Shown piece by piece: positions 17,750-24,783 of a stretch of 64,000 nt of DNA (positions are counted from its first letter, which is position 1; the number at the start of each line of letters is the position of its first letter). The notes under the pieces were generated by a model. The model was given only the letters and a program-made list of their open reading frames with translations. It was not told the origin of the DNA and searched no databases. A program made the position numbers and the translations under genes. Where the stretch lies: the NCBI GenBank assembly GCA_033856175.1, contig JAWVFK010000027.1, positions 89,745 through 153,744 on the forward strand, in the 5' to 3' direction. The stretch is from JAWVFK01 sp033856175 (lineage in GTDB: Bacteria > Actinomycetota > Thermoleophilia > Solirubrobacterales > 70-9).

Positions 17750-18986
17750 CGCCGGGCTCCGCCGCGAGCTCCTCGGCCACCGTCGCCACGTCGACCGGCC
17801 GCTGCTCGCCGCGGCCCATGTCGCGCAGCTGGGCCGCTCCGTCCTCTTCCAGGATCACCGCGTGGCGGGCGCCGACGCGGTCGGCGTGCTTGAGCTGACC
17901 CTTGATGCTGCGGCCGGCCATGTCGGCGTCGGCGACGAGCCCGGACCGGCGCAGCTCGACGACCAGCGCCATCGCCCGCCGTCGCTCGGTCTCCGGCGCG
18001 ACGACGAAGACGTCGCTGCTGGCCGCGGGCGCGGGGGCGTCGAGCGCGAGGACGATGCGCTCAACGCCGGCTGCCCAGCCAATCGCCGCCGTCGGCGGTC
18101 CGCCGAGCTGTTCGACGAGGCCGTCGTAGCGACCGCCGCCGCCGATCCCGGACTGGGCGCCGAGGCGATCGCAGTTGAACTCGAAGATCGTCCGCGTGTA
18201 GTAGTCGAGGCCGCGGACCAGCGTGCCGTCGAGCCGGTACTCGACCCCGGCCGAGTCGAGCAGCGAGCGAACCTCGGCGAAGTGCTCGGCGTCCTCGCCG
18301 TCGAGGCGGTCGAGCATCGTCGGCGCTGTCGCCATCACCGCCTGGGTGTCCTCGTCGTCGGCGTCGAAAGCGCGCAGCGGATTGGCGTCGATCCGCTCGC
18401 GGACGTCGCGCGAGAGCTCGGCCTCGTGCTCGCGCAGGTAGGCCTTCAGCTCCTCCCGGTAGGCGGCCCGCGCCGCCTGCGAGCCGAGGCTGCCCAACCG
18501 CAGCTCGACCCCGGGCACGCCCAGCTCGCGCAACAGGTCGTCGAGCAACATGATCGACTCGACGTCGACCAGCGGGCTGTCGGAGCCGAGAGCCTCGGCG
18601 CCGATCTGGTTGAACTGGCGGAAGCGGCCGGCCTGCGGCGCCTCATAGCGAAAGAACGGGCCCTGGTACCAGAGCTTGACCGGCTGCGCGAGCTTGTGCA
18701 TCCCCTGCTCGACGTAGGCGCGGCATATCGGCGCCGTGCCCTCGGGCCGCAGCGTGACGCTGCGACCGCCCTTGTCCTCGAAGCTGAACATCTCCTTGCG
18801 GACGATGTTGGTCGCCTCGCCGACGCCGCGTGCGAACAGCTCGGAGTCCTCGAACGCCGGCGTCTCGATGCGGCCGTAGCCGGCGCGGGTGAAGAGGCCC
18901 CTCGCCGCGGTCTCGATCCGCTCGCGCACAGCCTGTTCGGCGGGCAGGACGTCGAAGGTGCCCTTGGGGACCTGGAAGCGGCTCAT
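17742..18986 (-). CDS. hisS: Histidyl-tRNA synthetase
   Basis: A 414-residue class II synthetase. PKGTFDVLP opens the catalytic domain. Motif 2 is WYQGPFFRYEAPQAGRFRQFNQIGAE, the His-specific loop is LVRGLDYYTRTIFEF, and GGGGRYDGL and GWAAGVERIVLAL close the active site. The C-terminal anticodon-binding domain starts near 325. The start ATG at 18984-18986 matches the family N-terminus MSRFQVPKGTFD; 15 upstream in-frame residues to 19031 are not family-like. Confidence 0.96.
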   Translation of the reverse strand: MSRFQVPKGTFDVLPAEQAVRERIETAARGLFTRAGYGRIETPAFEDSELFARGVGEATNIVRKEMFSFEDKGGRSVTLRPEGTAPICRAYVEQGMHKLAQPVKLWYQGPFFRYEAPQAGRFRQFNQIGAEALGSDSPLVDVESIMLLDDLLRELGVPGVELRLGSLGSQAARAAYREELKAYLREHEAELSRDVRERIDANPLRAFDADDEDTQAVMATAPTMLDRLDGEDAEHFAEVRSLLDSAGVEYRLDGTLVRGLDYYTRTIFEFNCDRLGAQSGIGGGGRYDGLVEQLGGPPTAAIGWAAGVERIVLALDAPAPAASSDVFVVAPETERRRAMALVVELRRSGLVADADMAGRSIKGQLKHADRVGARHAVILEEDGAAQLRDMGRGEQRPVDVATVAEELAAEPGDD

Positions 18987-19050
18987 CGCGGGCGACGATA
19001 ACGCTCGCGAGCGCCGGCCCGCAGGCCGCACGGCGCGGCCGAGCGGGCGC

Positions 19051-19695
19051 TCAGCGGGCGAGCTCGGCGAGGAAGGGATTCGTCGCCTGCTCGGCGGCGA
19101 GCGTCGTGATCCCCATGTGGCCGGGATAGACGGTCGTCTCGGGCTCGAGGCTCTCGGTCAAGGTGCGGATGCTCTCGAGCAGAGTCGGCCAGTCGCCCCC
19201 CGGCAGGTCGACGCGCCCGACCGAGCCCTGAAAGAGGACGTCGCCGGAGAACAGCGCCGCCTCGTCGCGGATCGAGTAGCTGACGTGGCCGGGGCTGTGG
19301 CCGGGGGTGAAGATGACGTCGATCTCGAGGCCGGCCAGCTCGAGTGTCTCGCCGCCGCTGACCGCGTGGTCGGCGTCATAGCTCTCGAACGGGCCGAGCT
19401 CCGGCCAGGGAACGAAGGAGTTGATGTCGGCGAGGACGGGCAGCTCGATCTGCGGGCACCAGACCTCGGCCCCGGTCGCCCTGGCGACGGGAGCGACAGC
19501 GCCGATGTGATCGAAGTGCGTGTGGGTGAGCAGGACCCCAGCCACGGTGACCCCCATCTCCTCGATCGCGGCGAGGATCCGCGGCGCGTCGTCGCCCGGG
19601 TCGACGACGAGGGCCTCGCCGGCGCCCTCGCGGCGCAGCAGGAAGCAGTTCTCCTGTATCGGGCCGACGGTGAGCATGCGGACTTCCATTGCCAT
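19051..19695 (-). CDS. MBL-fold metallohydrolase (glyoxalase II-like)
   Basis: A 214-residue metallo-beta-lactamase fold protein. The metal-binding THTHFDHIG sits at residues 57-65, the second His site is FTPGHSPGHV, the bridging Asp is in LFSGDVLFQGSVGR, and the last His is YPGHMG. This resembles YcbL/GloB-type hydrolases that act on thioesters such as S-lactoyl conjugates. The small size, without the glyoxalase II C-terminal helical domain, points to the YcbL subgroup. It lies between hisS and a small membrane protein, all leftward. The substrate is an inference. Confidence 0.85.
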   Translation of the reverse strand: MAMEVRMLTVGPIQENCFLLRREGAGEALVVDPGDDAPRILAAIEEMGVTVAGVLLTHTHFDHIGAVAPVARATGAEVWCPQIELPVLADINSFVPWPELGPFESYDADHAVSGGETLELAGLEIDVIFTPGHSPGHVSYSIRDEAALFSGDVLFQGSVGRVDLPGGDWPTLLESIRTLTESLEPETTVYPGHMGITTLAAEQATNPFLAELAR

Positions 19696-19724
19696 TGGTC
19701 AGGGTAGCTGCGGGCCAGCTGGGC

Positions 19725-20090
19725 TCAGCGTGTGTCGCCCTGCCCGGCGCGCTTGCGGTTGCGCATCCGCCGCCGCCAGACCATTCCGTCGAAGAAGTAG
19801 CCCATCGGGACGTAGATGGCCAGCATGAACGCGCCGAGGCCCAGCGAGTTGCCGATCGGCTGGCGAAAGGCGAGCACGACGACCGCCAGGAAGACACCGG
19901 CGGCGAGCAGACCGCGGCGAAAGGCGCCGCCCCAGCTCGGCGGCTGATCGCGCTTGGCCAGCTGCCGCGCCCTGGCCTGGGCCTTCGCCTGCTGGCGGTT
20001 ACGCGGCCGCGACCCGCGCCCGCCGCGGTCGACGCGCCCCGTCTGCGAGCCCCGGTGCTTGCGGCGACGGCGGTTCTTGGTCTTGGCCAT
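19725..20090 (-). CDS. Small basic two-helix membrane protein, function unknown
   Basis: A 121-residue protein that I do not recognise as a named family. The first 55 residues are very basic and Arg/Lys/Gln-rich (KTKNRRRRKHRG...), so could contact RNA or lipid. Two hydrophobic helices follow near 58-73 (GLLAAGVFLAVVVLAF) and 80-100 (LGLGAFMLAIYVPMGYFF). The C-terminus is again basic. It lies 9 bp downstream of the formimidoyltransferase gene and on the same strand. Confidence 0.75.
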   Translation of the reverse strand: MAKTKNRRRRKHRGSQTGRVDRGGRGSRPRNRQQAKAQARARQLAKRDQPPSWGGAFRRGLLAAGVFLAVVVLAFRQPIGNSLGLGAFMLAIYVPMGYFFDGMVWRRRMRNRKRAGQGDTR

Positions 20091-20099
20091 CGGCGCAGA

Positions 20100-20981
20100 C
20101 TAGATGAGGGCCGCGAGGCGGCGCTCGATCAGCTGGCGGTCGGGATCGAAGCCGGCGATCGGAACGTCGTCGGGATAGCCGGCGAGAGCCCCCTCGGGCA
20201 CGAGGCCGACGAGCTCGGCGGCGACGGGCCGGCTGCCGAAGGCGGCAGCGAGCTCGCGGACGTGCTCAATGACGCGGGCAAGCGGCACCGCAACCGGGTC
20301 GTGGACGTTGGTCGAGATCTGGGTGCGCTGCGAGCCGCGTGGCAGGCCGATCGCCCGCACCCCGGGCAGCCCGCCGTCCGACTCGCGCAGCTCGGCGGCG
20401 ATCTCACGGGCGGCGTCGAGATCGGCGCTGTCGAGCTCGACGTTAAAGGCAGCGAGCGGCGGCCGCGCGGTGACGAGTGTGGCGCCGGCACGCGGGTGGG
20501 GTTGCGATGGGCCCTCGTCGGGAGTCAGCTCGCCGGCAGCCATCCGCCGCGCCAGCTCCCTGAGCCCGCCGCGGCGAAAGAATGCGCGCTCGCGCCGCTC
20601 CGCCGAACTCGCCAGGGCGCCATAGAGGAAGACCGGCACACCGAGCTTGCCGATCTCGCCGGCGAGGGCGCGGGCGGCGCGCTCGGCCTCATCCTGGCGC
20701 CTCGCCGATACCCAGACGACGGGGCAGACATCGAGCGCGCCGACACAGGGATGGACGCCGTCGTGAGCAGCCATGTCGATCTCCTCGACCGACGCGCGAG
20801 CGCCGGCTACCAACGCCGCACCGATCGCATCGGGATCGCCCGCCAGCGTAAAGACGCTGCGGTTGTGGACGGCGTCGGAGTGAGAGTCGAGCAGGTGGAC
20901 TCCGGTCGCGAACGCTTCGCCCAGCCGCGACACCCTGGCGGCGTCGACTCCCTCGGAGACATTGGGAACGGCGAGCAGCAA
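20100..20981 (-). CDS. Glutamate formimidoyltransferase (FTCD N-terminal type)
   Basis: A 293-residue enzyme of the formiminotransferase family, which moves a formimino group between formiminoglutamate and tetrahydrofolate in histidine breakdown. Visible signatures are AVPNVSEG at the N-terminus, HSDAVHNRSVFTLAG, AHDGVHPCVGALDVCP with the catalytic His, and PRGSQRTQISTNVHD. The cyclodeaminase half is absent. I chose TTG at 20979-20981 because the product then begins MLLAVPNVSEG, as in the family, and an AGGG lies 8 nt upstream. A GTG at 21032 is possible but would sit almost on the tRNA start. Confidence 0.88.
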   Translation of the reverse strand: MLLAVPNVSEGVDAARVSRLGEAFATGVHLLDSHSDAVHNRSVFTLAGDPDAIGAALVAGARASVEEIDMAAHDGVHPCVGALDVCPVVWVSARRQDEAERAARALAGEIGKLGVPVFLYGALASSAERRERAFFRRGGLRELARRMAAGELTPDEGPSQPHPRAGATLVTARPPLAAFNVELDSADLDAAREIAAELRESDGGLPGVRAIGLPRGSQRTQISTNVHDPVAVPLARVIEHVRELAAAFGSRPVAAELVGLVPEGALAGYPDDVPIAGFDPDRQLIERRLAALI

Positions 20982-21035
20982 GCCGTGAACCCTAGAGCGG
21001 ACGGCCCCCCGGCCGCCGCTACGATTCCCCACCCC

Positions 21036-21109
21036 GCCGGAGTAGCTCAGCTGGTTAGAGCAGCGGAATCATAATCCGCGTGTCGGGGGTTCGAGTCCCT
21101 CCTCCGGCA
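21036..21109 (+). tRNA. tRNA with CAU anticodon (tRNA-Met, or tRNA-Ile2)
   Basis: A 74-nt cloverleaf: acceptor arms GCCGGAG (21036-21042) and CTCCGGC (21102-21108), D-arm GCTC...GAGC, anticodon stem GCGGA/TCCGC (21063-21067 and 21075-21079) with loop ATCATAA giving anticodon CAU. The variable loop is 5 nt, the T-arm is GGGGG/CCCTC around TTCGAGT, and the discriminator is A. CCA is not encoded. It lacks initiator features (its first pair is G-C), so it is elongator Met or, if lysidine-modified, Ile2. It is divergent from the formimidoyltransferase gene and borders an accessory stretch. Confidence 0.95.
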
Positions 21110-21386
21110 TCGAGAAAGACCTGCATACAGGCACTTTCGCGATCTCACCGCCGCGACTAGAACCGGGAATGTGTCCCGGATGTGTCCCGAAACCGGCATG
21201 CAATCCACGTTGCGTGCGGACTCATGTGCAGGAGCGGCGCTGCTCCTCGTCGCGCGAAGGAGCAGCGGCTCCGCGGAGCCGCATGGCTGCTGCCGGTTGT
21301 CCAAAGCGCAACTTTTCGTTGAGCATCATCGCCCGGCTTTCGGCTCTCTGCCCGGAGTACGGGAAGCAGACAGAATTGGCGGTGCC
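21110..21386. other. Non-coding tRNA 3' flank with repeats, possible integration scar
   Basis: No convincing gene lies between the tRNA and the DUF2975 promoter. The stretch holds two adjacent copies of ATGTGTCCCG (around 21168-21190) and an 18-bp perfect palindrome at 21265-21282 (GCGGCTCCG and its mirror). Short frames here have no family features; one of them is simply the antisense of the tRNA. Such flanks downstream of a tRNA 3' end are typical places for past integrations, but I found no second copy of the tRNA end in the window. Confidence 0.4.
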
Positions 21387-21414
21387 TTGTCGTATCGAAA
21401 TTCGATGCTATTGT
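21387..21414 (+). promoter_or_regulatory. Predicted sigma-70-type promoter of the DUF2975/HTH operon
   Basis: A -35-like TTGTCG at 21387-21392 and a -10-like TATTGT at 21409-21414 (extended by TGC) are separated by 16 bp. The first operator-like inverted repeat fills the spacer. This region is visibly more AT-rich than its surroundings. Confidence 0.5.
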
Positions 21415-21438
21415 TTCTCGAGACCATCGATAATCGAT
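21394..21438 (+). promoter_or_regulatory. Pair of 13-bp operator-like inverted repeats
   Basis: Two near-identical dyads, ATCGAAATTCGAT at 21394-21406 and ATCGATAATCGAT at 21426-21438, share ATCGA-WAW-TCGAT. Their centres are 32 bp apart, about three helical turns, flanking the predicted -10. This is what a dimeric HTH repressor acting on its own operon would need; the likely binder is the HTH protein at 22100. Confidence 0.55.
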
Positions 21439-21450
21439 AAGGAGAGTTAG

Positions 21451-22098
21451 ATGACCCCCGAGTCTGGGTCCGGTGCGATGAAGAGCGGTAGAGCCCTGGT
21501 GACCTTCCTGCTGGTGCTCGCGGTCGGCTTTGGCGGACTAACTGTGGTTTCAGTTGGCGTCGGCCTGGCGCGGGGCGGCGACTCGCTTCTTTACGGCGAC
21601 TCGCTCACGGTCCCCGTTGAGCTCTCACCGGACGCAGTCGACTTGCCAACGAGCGAGGTCGGCCCGCTGCCGGCCGGAGCCCGGCTGAGCGGATCGCCCA
21701 AGGCAAGCCTCGAGGTGAGCGACCCGACGTCGAAGCAGATGCTTCTCAGACACGCGATGGACTTCGGCCTTCTCGCGCTGTTCGTCGCCGGCCTCTGGCT
21801 AGCACGCGGCTTCATCGGCTCGGTCATGGCGGGTGATCCGTTCGGGGCTGCCAACATTCAGCGCCTGCGCCGACTCGGCTTCCTCCTGGTCATTGGAGCC
21901 CCGGCCGTTGCGCTTCTCTACTCGGCGCTCGCGGCAGCCCTCTACAACGACTTGCCGCTCGATCAGGTCGGCGACCTTGGTGTCGCTGGTTTCAGCTTGC
22001 CGACGGGTGCGCTGGTAGGGGGTCTCGGCGCATTCATCCTCGCCGAGGTGTTCGCCTACGGGCTGCGTCTGCGCGTGGACGTCGAGGGCACCGTCTGA
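21451..22098 (+). CDS. DUF2975 family membrane protein
   Basis: A 215-residue membrane protein with about four transmembrane helices (near 14-38, 108-128, 146-168 and 185-207). The motif AGDPFGAANIQRLRRLGFLL between helices 2 and 3 is typical of DUF2975. Function is unknown; these proteins are nearly always paired with a small YozG-like HTH regulator, as here. A strong GGAGAG Shine-Dalgarno lies 5-10 nt before the ATG. It is separated from the regulator by one base, so the two are co-translated. The surrounding DNA is lower in GC than the core genes. Confidence 0.85.
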   Translation: MTPESGSGAMKSGRALVTFLLVLAVGFGGLTVVSVGVGLARGGDSLLYGDSLTVPVELSPDAVDLPTSEVGPLPAGARLSGSPKASLEVSDPTSKQMLLRHAMDFGLLALFVAGLWLARGFIGSVMAGDPFGAANIQRLRRLGFLLVIGAPAVALLYSALAAALYNDLPLDQVGDLGVAGFSLPTGALVGGLGAFILAEVFAYGLRLRVDVEGTV

Positions 22099-22099
22099 C

Positions 22100-22345
22100 A
22101 TGTCGCCCGCCGAGTCCTCTGAGCACAAGATCATCGTCCATCTCGACGCGCTGCTCGAAGAGCGCGGAATGACGCTCGCCGAGCTCGCGCGACGCGTGGA
22201 CGTGACCGTCGTAAACCTATCGATCCTCAAGAACGGTCGTGCCCGCGCGGTCCGCTTTTCCACTCTGGCCGCACTGTGCGAGGTGCTGGATTGTCAGCCC
22301 GGTGATCTGCTCAGCTACTACGGGCCCCCATCTAGTGCGGGTTAG
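22100..22345 (+). CDS. YozG-like Cro/C1-type HTH transcriptional regulator
   Basis: An 81-residue protein that is almost entirely an HTH_26/Cro-C1 domain: LDALLEERGMTLAELARRVDVTVVNLSILKNGRARAVRFSTLAALCEVLDCQPGDLL, with the helix-turn-helix at about residues 26-47. It should bind DNA as a dimer. It is the expected partner of the upstream DUF2975 protein, and the paired inverted repeats at the operon promoter are its probable operator, giving negative autoregulation. Confidence 0.9.
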   Translation: MSPAESSEHKIIVHLDALLEERGMTLAELARRVDVTVVNLSILKNGRARAVRFSTLAALCEVLDCQPGDLLSYYGPPSSAG

Positions 22346-22410
22346 GCTCGACAGGCGGTTGGGATTTCGAGAACCGTTCCACTAAGACCACTTCTCCTTT
22401 CGCGTGAAGA

Positions 22411-22474
22411 GATGGGGTCAGGTCTTGCAATGCAATACCGGCCGAACAACGGAACCAATACGCCATTCAAGACC
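22411..22474. mobile_element. Possible terminal remnant of a transposable element
   Basis: The segment begins TGGGGTCAGGTCTTGCAATG, which resembles sequence often seen flanking REP-associated/IS200-type transposase genes (from memory). It contains a perfect 7-bp inverted repeat, GGTCTTG at 22421-22427 and CAAGACC at 22468-22474. No transposase frame remains. The rest of the 22346-22590 gap shows nothing else I can name. Confidence 0.25.
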
Positions 22475-22590
22475 CGGCCATTGAACTTCTTGGCTAGCGG
22501 AGTCCCGCAGGTTCATGCGGGCGATCGGCATTCGCCCCCGCAGGAGACCGGCCCTTCGGCTAGGCAGCGGGTCCGCGGTATCTTTTTTCT

Positions 22591-22833
22591 ATGGCCCATG
22601 CCACTGTGACCTTGAGAGACGGAGGCCGTCTGGTGATCCCGGCCGAAACCCGCAGACGGCTGAATCTCAAGTCCGGCGACCGGCTGACCATTCGCGAGGA
22701 GGATGGCGAGATCCGGCTACTTCCCATCACCGATCGGATCACTGCGTTGCGCGGTGCCTGGGCTGACAAAGCTGGTCAAAGCGCCGTCGAACAGTTGCGC
22801 AAGGAACGACGCATGGCGGCAAAACGTGAGTAG
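22591..22833 (+). CDS. AbrB/MazE/VapB-type antitoxin-like DNA-binding protein
   Basis: An 80-residue protein with an N-terminal swapped-hairpin AbrB domain: VTLRDGGRLVIPAETRRRLNLKSGDRLTIREEDGEIRLLP. The C-terminal part (DRITALRGAWADKAGQSAVEQLRKERRMAAKRE) is the amphipathic tail that VapB-type antitoxins use to bind a PIN toxin. There is little Shine-Dalgarno upstream, so it may be leaderless. The GTG of the following frame overlaps its stop in the way VapB-VapC pairs usually do, but no intact toxin follows. Confidence 0.85.
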   Translation: MAHATVTLRDGGRLVIPAETRRRLNLKSGDRLTIREEDGEIRLLPITDRITALRGAWADKAGQSAVEQLRKERRMAAKRE

Positions 22834-22981
22834 GTGGCGGCTCGCCACATTCTCGACGATGAAGCTGCAGGCGAAACCAATTTCTGGGACCGGCGCGAAG
22901 CCGCTACCGCCACCGCCACCCCCTCCGCCAGGCGTGGGCATTCCCGAAACGCGTGGGGGCGGCAGCGCGGACAAGAAGTAG
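22826..22981 (+). pseudogene. Possible decayed VapC toxin, now a short proline-rich frame
   Basis: GTG at 22826-22828 overlaps the antitoxin stop and begins VSRW, which is how many VapC PIN toxins begin. The reading then loses any PIN character: no conserved Asp, and a run of eight prolines (PLPPPPPPPPG) before a stop at 22981. In another frame the segment reads HILDDEAAGE, loosely like the LNDEPG region of PIN domains. I read this as the scrambled remains of a toxin, but an unrelated short proline-rich protein cannot be excluded. Confidence 0.3.
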
Positions 22982-23023
22982 CGCGTGGCGTCTCGGCACA
23001 GCCCGAGCGAGCGGGTCGAACCG

Positions 23024-23545
23024 ATGCAAAGACTGCTCATCCTCGTGGTCGCGCTCGGAGGCCTGCTGGCCGGGGGATGCGGCTCTGGCAATTCGGGAGG
23101 CCCGTCCTCAGCGCCCACGGTCAAGCCGCCGGTTCAGACCATCACGGATCCCAAGGGAGCTTTCTCGGGGCGAAATGTCGTCAGACACGGCACGACGGTG
23201 AAGATCGGCCCGACGAATCTCGGCAGGATCCTCGTCGATCGGGTCAACAAGCCGCTCTACCTCTTTACCCGCGACGGCAAGGGGCCGAGCCGCTGCTATG
23301 GCGAGTGCGCTCTGGCCTGGCCGCCTCTGCTGACCAGACGGCCGCCCCGGGCGGTCGCAGGGGCAAAGTCCGCCCTGCTGGGGACCAGCCGCCGGTCGGA
23401 CGGCGCGCTGCAGGTCACCTACGACGGGCAGCCCGTCTATTACTACCGGGGCGACCCCCCGGGCATCGTCCGCTGCCAGGGCGTCGCCGAGTTCGGCGGC
23501 ACCTGGTACGTCGTCAAGGCAAGCGGCACCGCGCTGCGTAGCTAG
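23024..23545 (+). CDS. Secreted lipoprotein with COG4315-type repeats
   Basis: A 173-residue lipoprotein. The start ATG at 23024 gives MQRLLILVVALGGLLAGGCGSG, with lipobox LAGGC and Cys at about residue 18; the GTG at 22985 would add 13 residues before the basic n-region. After a flexible Ser/Pro linker come two units of the secreted repeat family: LVDRVNKPLYLFTRDGKGPSRCYGECALAWPPLL and VTYDGQPVYYYRGD. The family is common in Actinobacteria, on the outer face of the membrane, with unknown function. Its stop and that of the opposing membrane-protein gene share CTAG. Confidence 0.85.
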   Translation: MQRLLILVVALGGLLAGGCGSGNSGGPSSAPTVKPPVQTITDPKGAFSGRNVVRHGTTVKIGPTNLGRILVDRVNKPLYLFTRDGKGPSRCYGECALAWPPLLTRRPPRAVAGAKSALLGTSRRSDGALQVTYDGQPVYYYRGDPPGIVRCQGVAEFGGTWYVVKASGTALRS

Positions 23546-23931
23546 CCCTCCACCGGTTCGATTCGCCTGTGGCGAGCGATCCATCCGTTGGCCAGACTGC
23601 GCACGCCTACGCCAAGCCCTACGGTTGCCGCGGCGGGAGCGACGAAGAAGACGCCATAAAAGACGACCACGAGTTCCAGGGGCATCTCTTCCCGGCAGTC
23701 TGAGCAAGGGCCGCTTGTCAACGCCGCAAACAGGCTGACGAGCAGCCATGCCAGGATCGGGAGCAGAACCACCCGCCACCTGCCGACGGTCAACCCCAGT
23801 GCCAGCTGCGGCACGATTCCGAAAAGCACCACATGGACCGTCGTCGGCCAATGGCCTATCCCCGGATCGAGCTCGAGCGACACGGCCAAAAAGACGGCCA
23901 GCCAGAATCCGCACCATGTCCCGATCACCAT
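23542..23931 (-). CDS. Small membrane protein, function unknown
   Basis: A 129-residue hydrophobic protein with three or four transmembrane helices: near 3-20 (GTWCGFWLAVFLAVSL), 29-48 (TTVHVVLFGIVPQLALGL), 52-70 and 88-108. A CxxC pair (GPCSDCRE) sits in the loop before the last helix and could be periplasmic. The start ATG at 23929-23931 is chosen because the N-terminus then enters a membrane helix directly; the longer upstream frame to 24726 lies antisense to the DHp-REC gene. I do not recognise the family. It diverges from the DHp-REC gene over 129 bp. Confidence 0.6.
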   Translation of the reverse strand: MVIGTWCGFWLAVFLAVSLELDPGIGHWPTTVHVVLFGIVPQLALGLTVGRWRVVLLPILAWLLVSLFAALTSGPCSDCREEMPLELVVVFYGVFFVAPAAATVGLGVGVRSLANGWIARHRRIEPVEG

Positions 23932-24060
23932 TTTCTGCCCTCTGCTCACGCCTGCACCTACACCGGCCCGGCTGAGGGTTTCGACACCCCCCGTTCCGGC
24001 GATCGCCTGCCGCCTGAGGTCAAGACTTTTGGGCGTGATGCCGATGCCAAACCCAGGCCC

Positions 24061-24744
24061 ATGGAATCGGGAAGCACATCGAGCGTGGATCGGCACGAGA
24101 ATGGCAACGGAACCGCTGCTGCGAGCGCGGCCTCCGAGCGCAGTCGCCAGGCGACGCTGATTCATGAGCTTCAGGGGGCGCTGACTTCGATCGGCGGCTT
24201 TGCGGATCTCGTCTCCGAGCAGTTCGCCGACAAGCTCGGCGAGCAGGGCAGCGACTGGCTCGCGCGCGTGCATCGCGGCGTTGGGCGGGCGCAGGAGCTG
24301 GCCGATGAGCTTCGTGGCGAGCAAGAGCCCGTCGAGCCCGAGGCGCCCCAGGAGGCAGCCCCGGCCGACGACGCCGAGCGCATCCGCGTCGTCGTCGCCG
24401 ATGATGACGACGACATCCGGGCGCTGATCGGGGAGTACGTCAGCCGCGACCCTTCGCTGGAACTCGTCGGCGTCGCCTGTGACACCAGCGACGCGGTTCG
24501 GGTCGTCGGCGAACTCGAGCCCGACGTCGCGATCGTCGACTGGATGATGCCCGGCGGCGGCGGCGGCGTCGCGACCGGCCAGATCAAGGCCAACAACCCC
24601 GAGACCAAGGTGATCGGCTTCACCGGCGGCGATCCCAACCAGGCTTCCTACGACATGATGACCGCGGGCGCGGTCAGCTTCCTGCGCAAGCCCTGCACCA
24701 AGGACGAGTTGCTCGAAGCCATTCACGGCAGCCTGCGCTGGTAG
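24061..24744 (+). CDS. Response regulator with N-terminal HisKA-like (DHp) hairpin
   Basis: A 227-residue protein. After a polar leader, residues about 38-92 (RSRQATLIHELQGALTSIGGFADLV...RAQELADELRGE) look like a histidine-kinase dimerisation helix pair, with the phospho-acceptor-like His in IHEL followed by an altered Q-G-A-L in place of the usual R-T/N-P-L. No ATPase domain follows. From about 108 comes a REC domain: the acidic pocket VADDDDD, the phosphorylatable Asp in VDWMMPGG, the Thr in GFTGGD and the Lys in FLRKPC. No output domain exists, so it probably acts as a phosphotransfer or docking protein. The start ATG at 24061 is the only good one before the hairpin. Confidence 0.75.
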   Translation: MESGSTSSVDRHENGNGTAAASAASERSRQATLIHELQGALTSIGGFADLVSEQFADKLGEQGSDWLARVHRGVGRAQELADELRGEQEPVEPEAPQEAAPADDAERIRVVVADDDDDIRALIGEYVSRDPSLELVGVACDTSDAVRVVGELEPDVAIVDWMMPGGGGGVATGQIKANNPETKVIGFTGGDPNQASYDMMTAGAVSFLRKPCTKDELLEAIHGSLRW

Positions 24745-24783
24745 CGCTGGCTGGCCCGTCAGCAGCCCTTTCGCAACCGGCGC

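Noticed and set aside
15854..17893. 679-codon + strand frame opposite aspS
   Set aside because: Shadow of a clear aspartyl-tRNA synthetase; composition is typical of antisense GC-rich frames.
21047..21304. 85-codon minus frame across the CAU tRNA
   Set aside because: Its end RDSNPRHADYDSAALTS is the well-known translation of an antisense tRNA, a common false gene call.
22412..22609. 65-codon + frame in the gap before the antitoxin
   Set aside because: Starts inside the transposon-like sequence and has no Shine-Dalgarno or family features.
22834..23541. 235-codon + frame overlapping the lipoprotein gene
   Set aside because: Out of frame with the lipoprotein, which has a clear signal peptide and repeats.
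23833..24060. Upstream extension of the DHp-REC gene
   Set aside because: Runs antisense over the small membrane protein start and is not signalling-like; ATG at 24061 is better.
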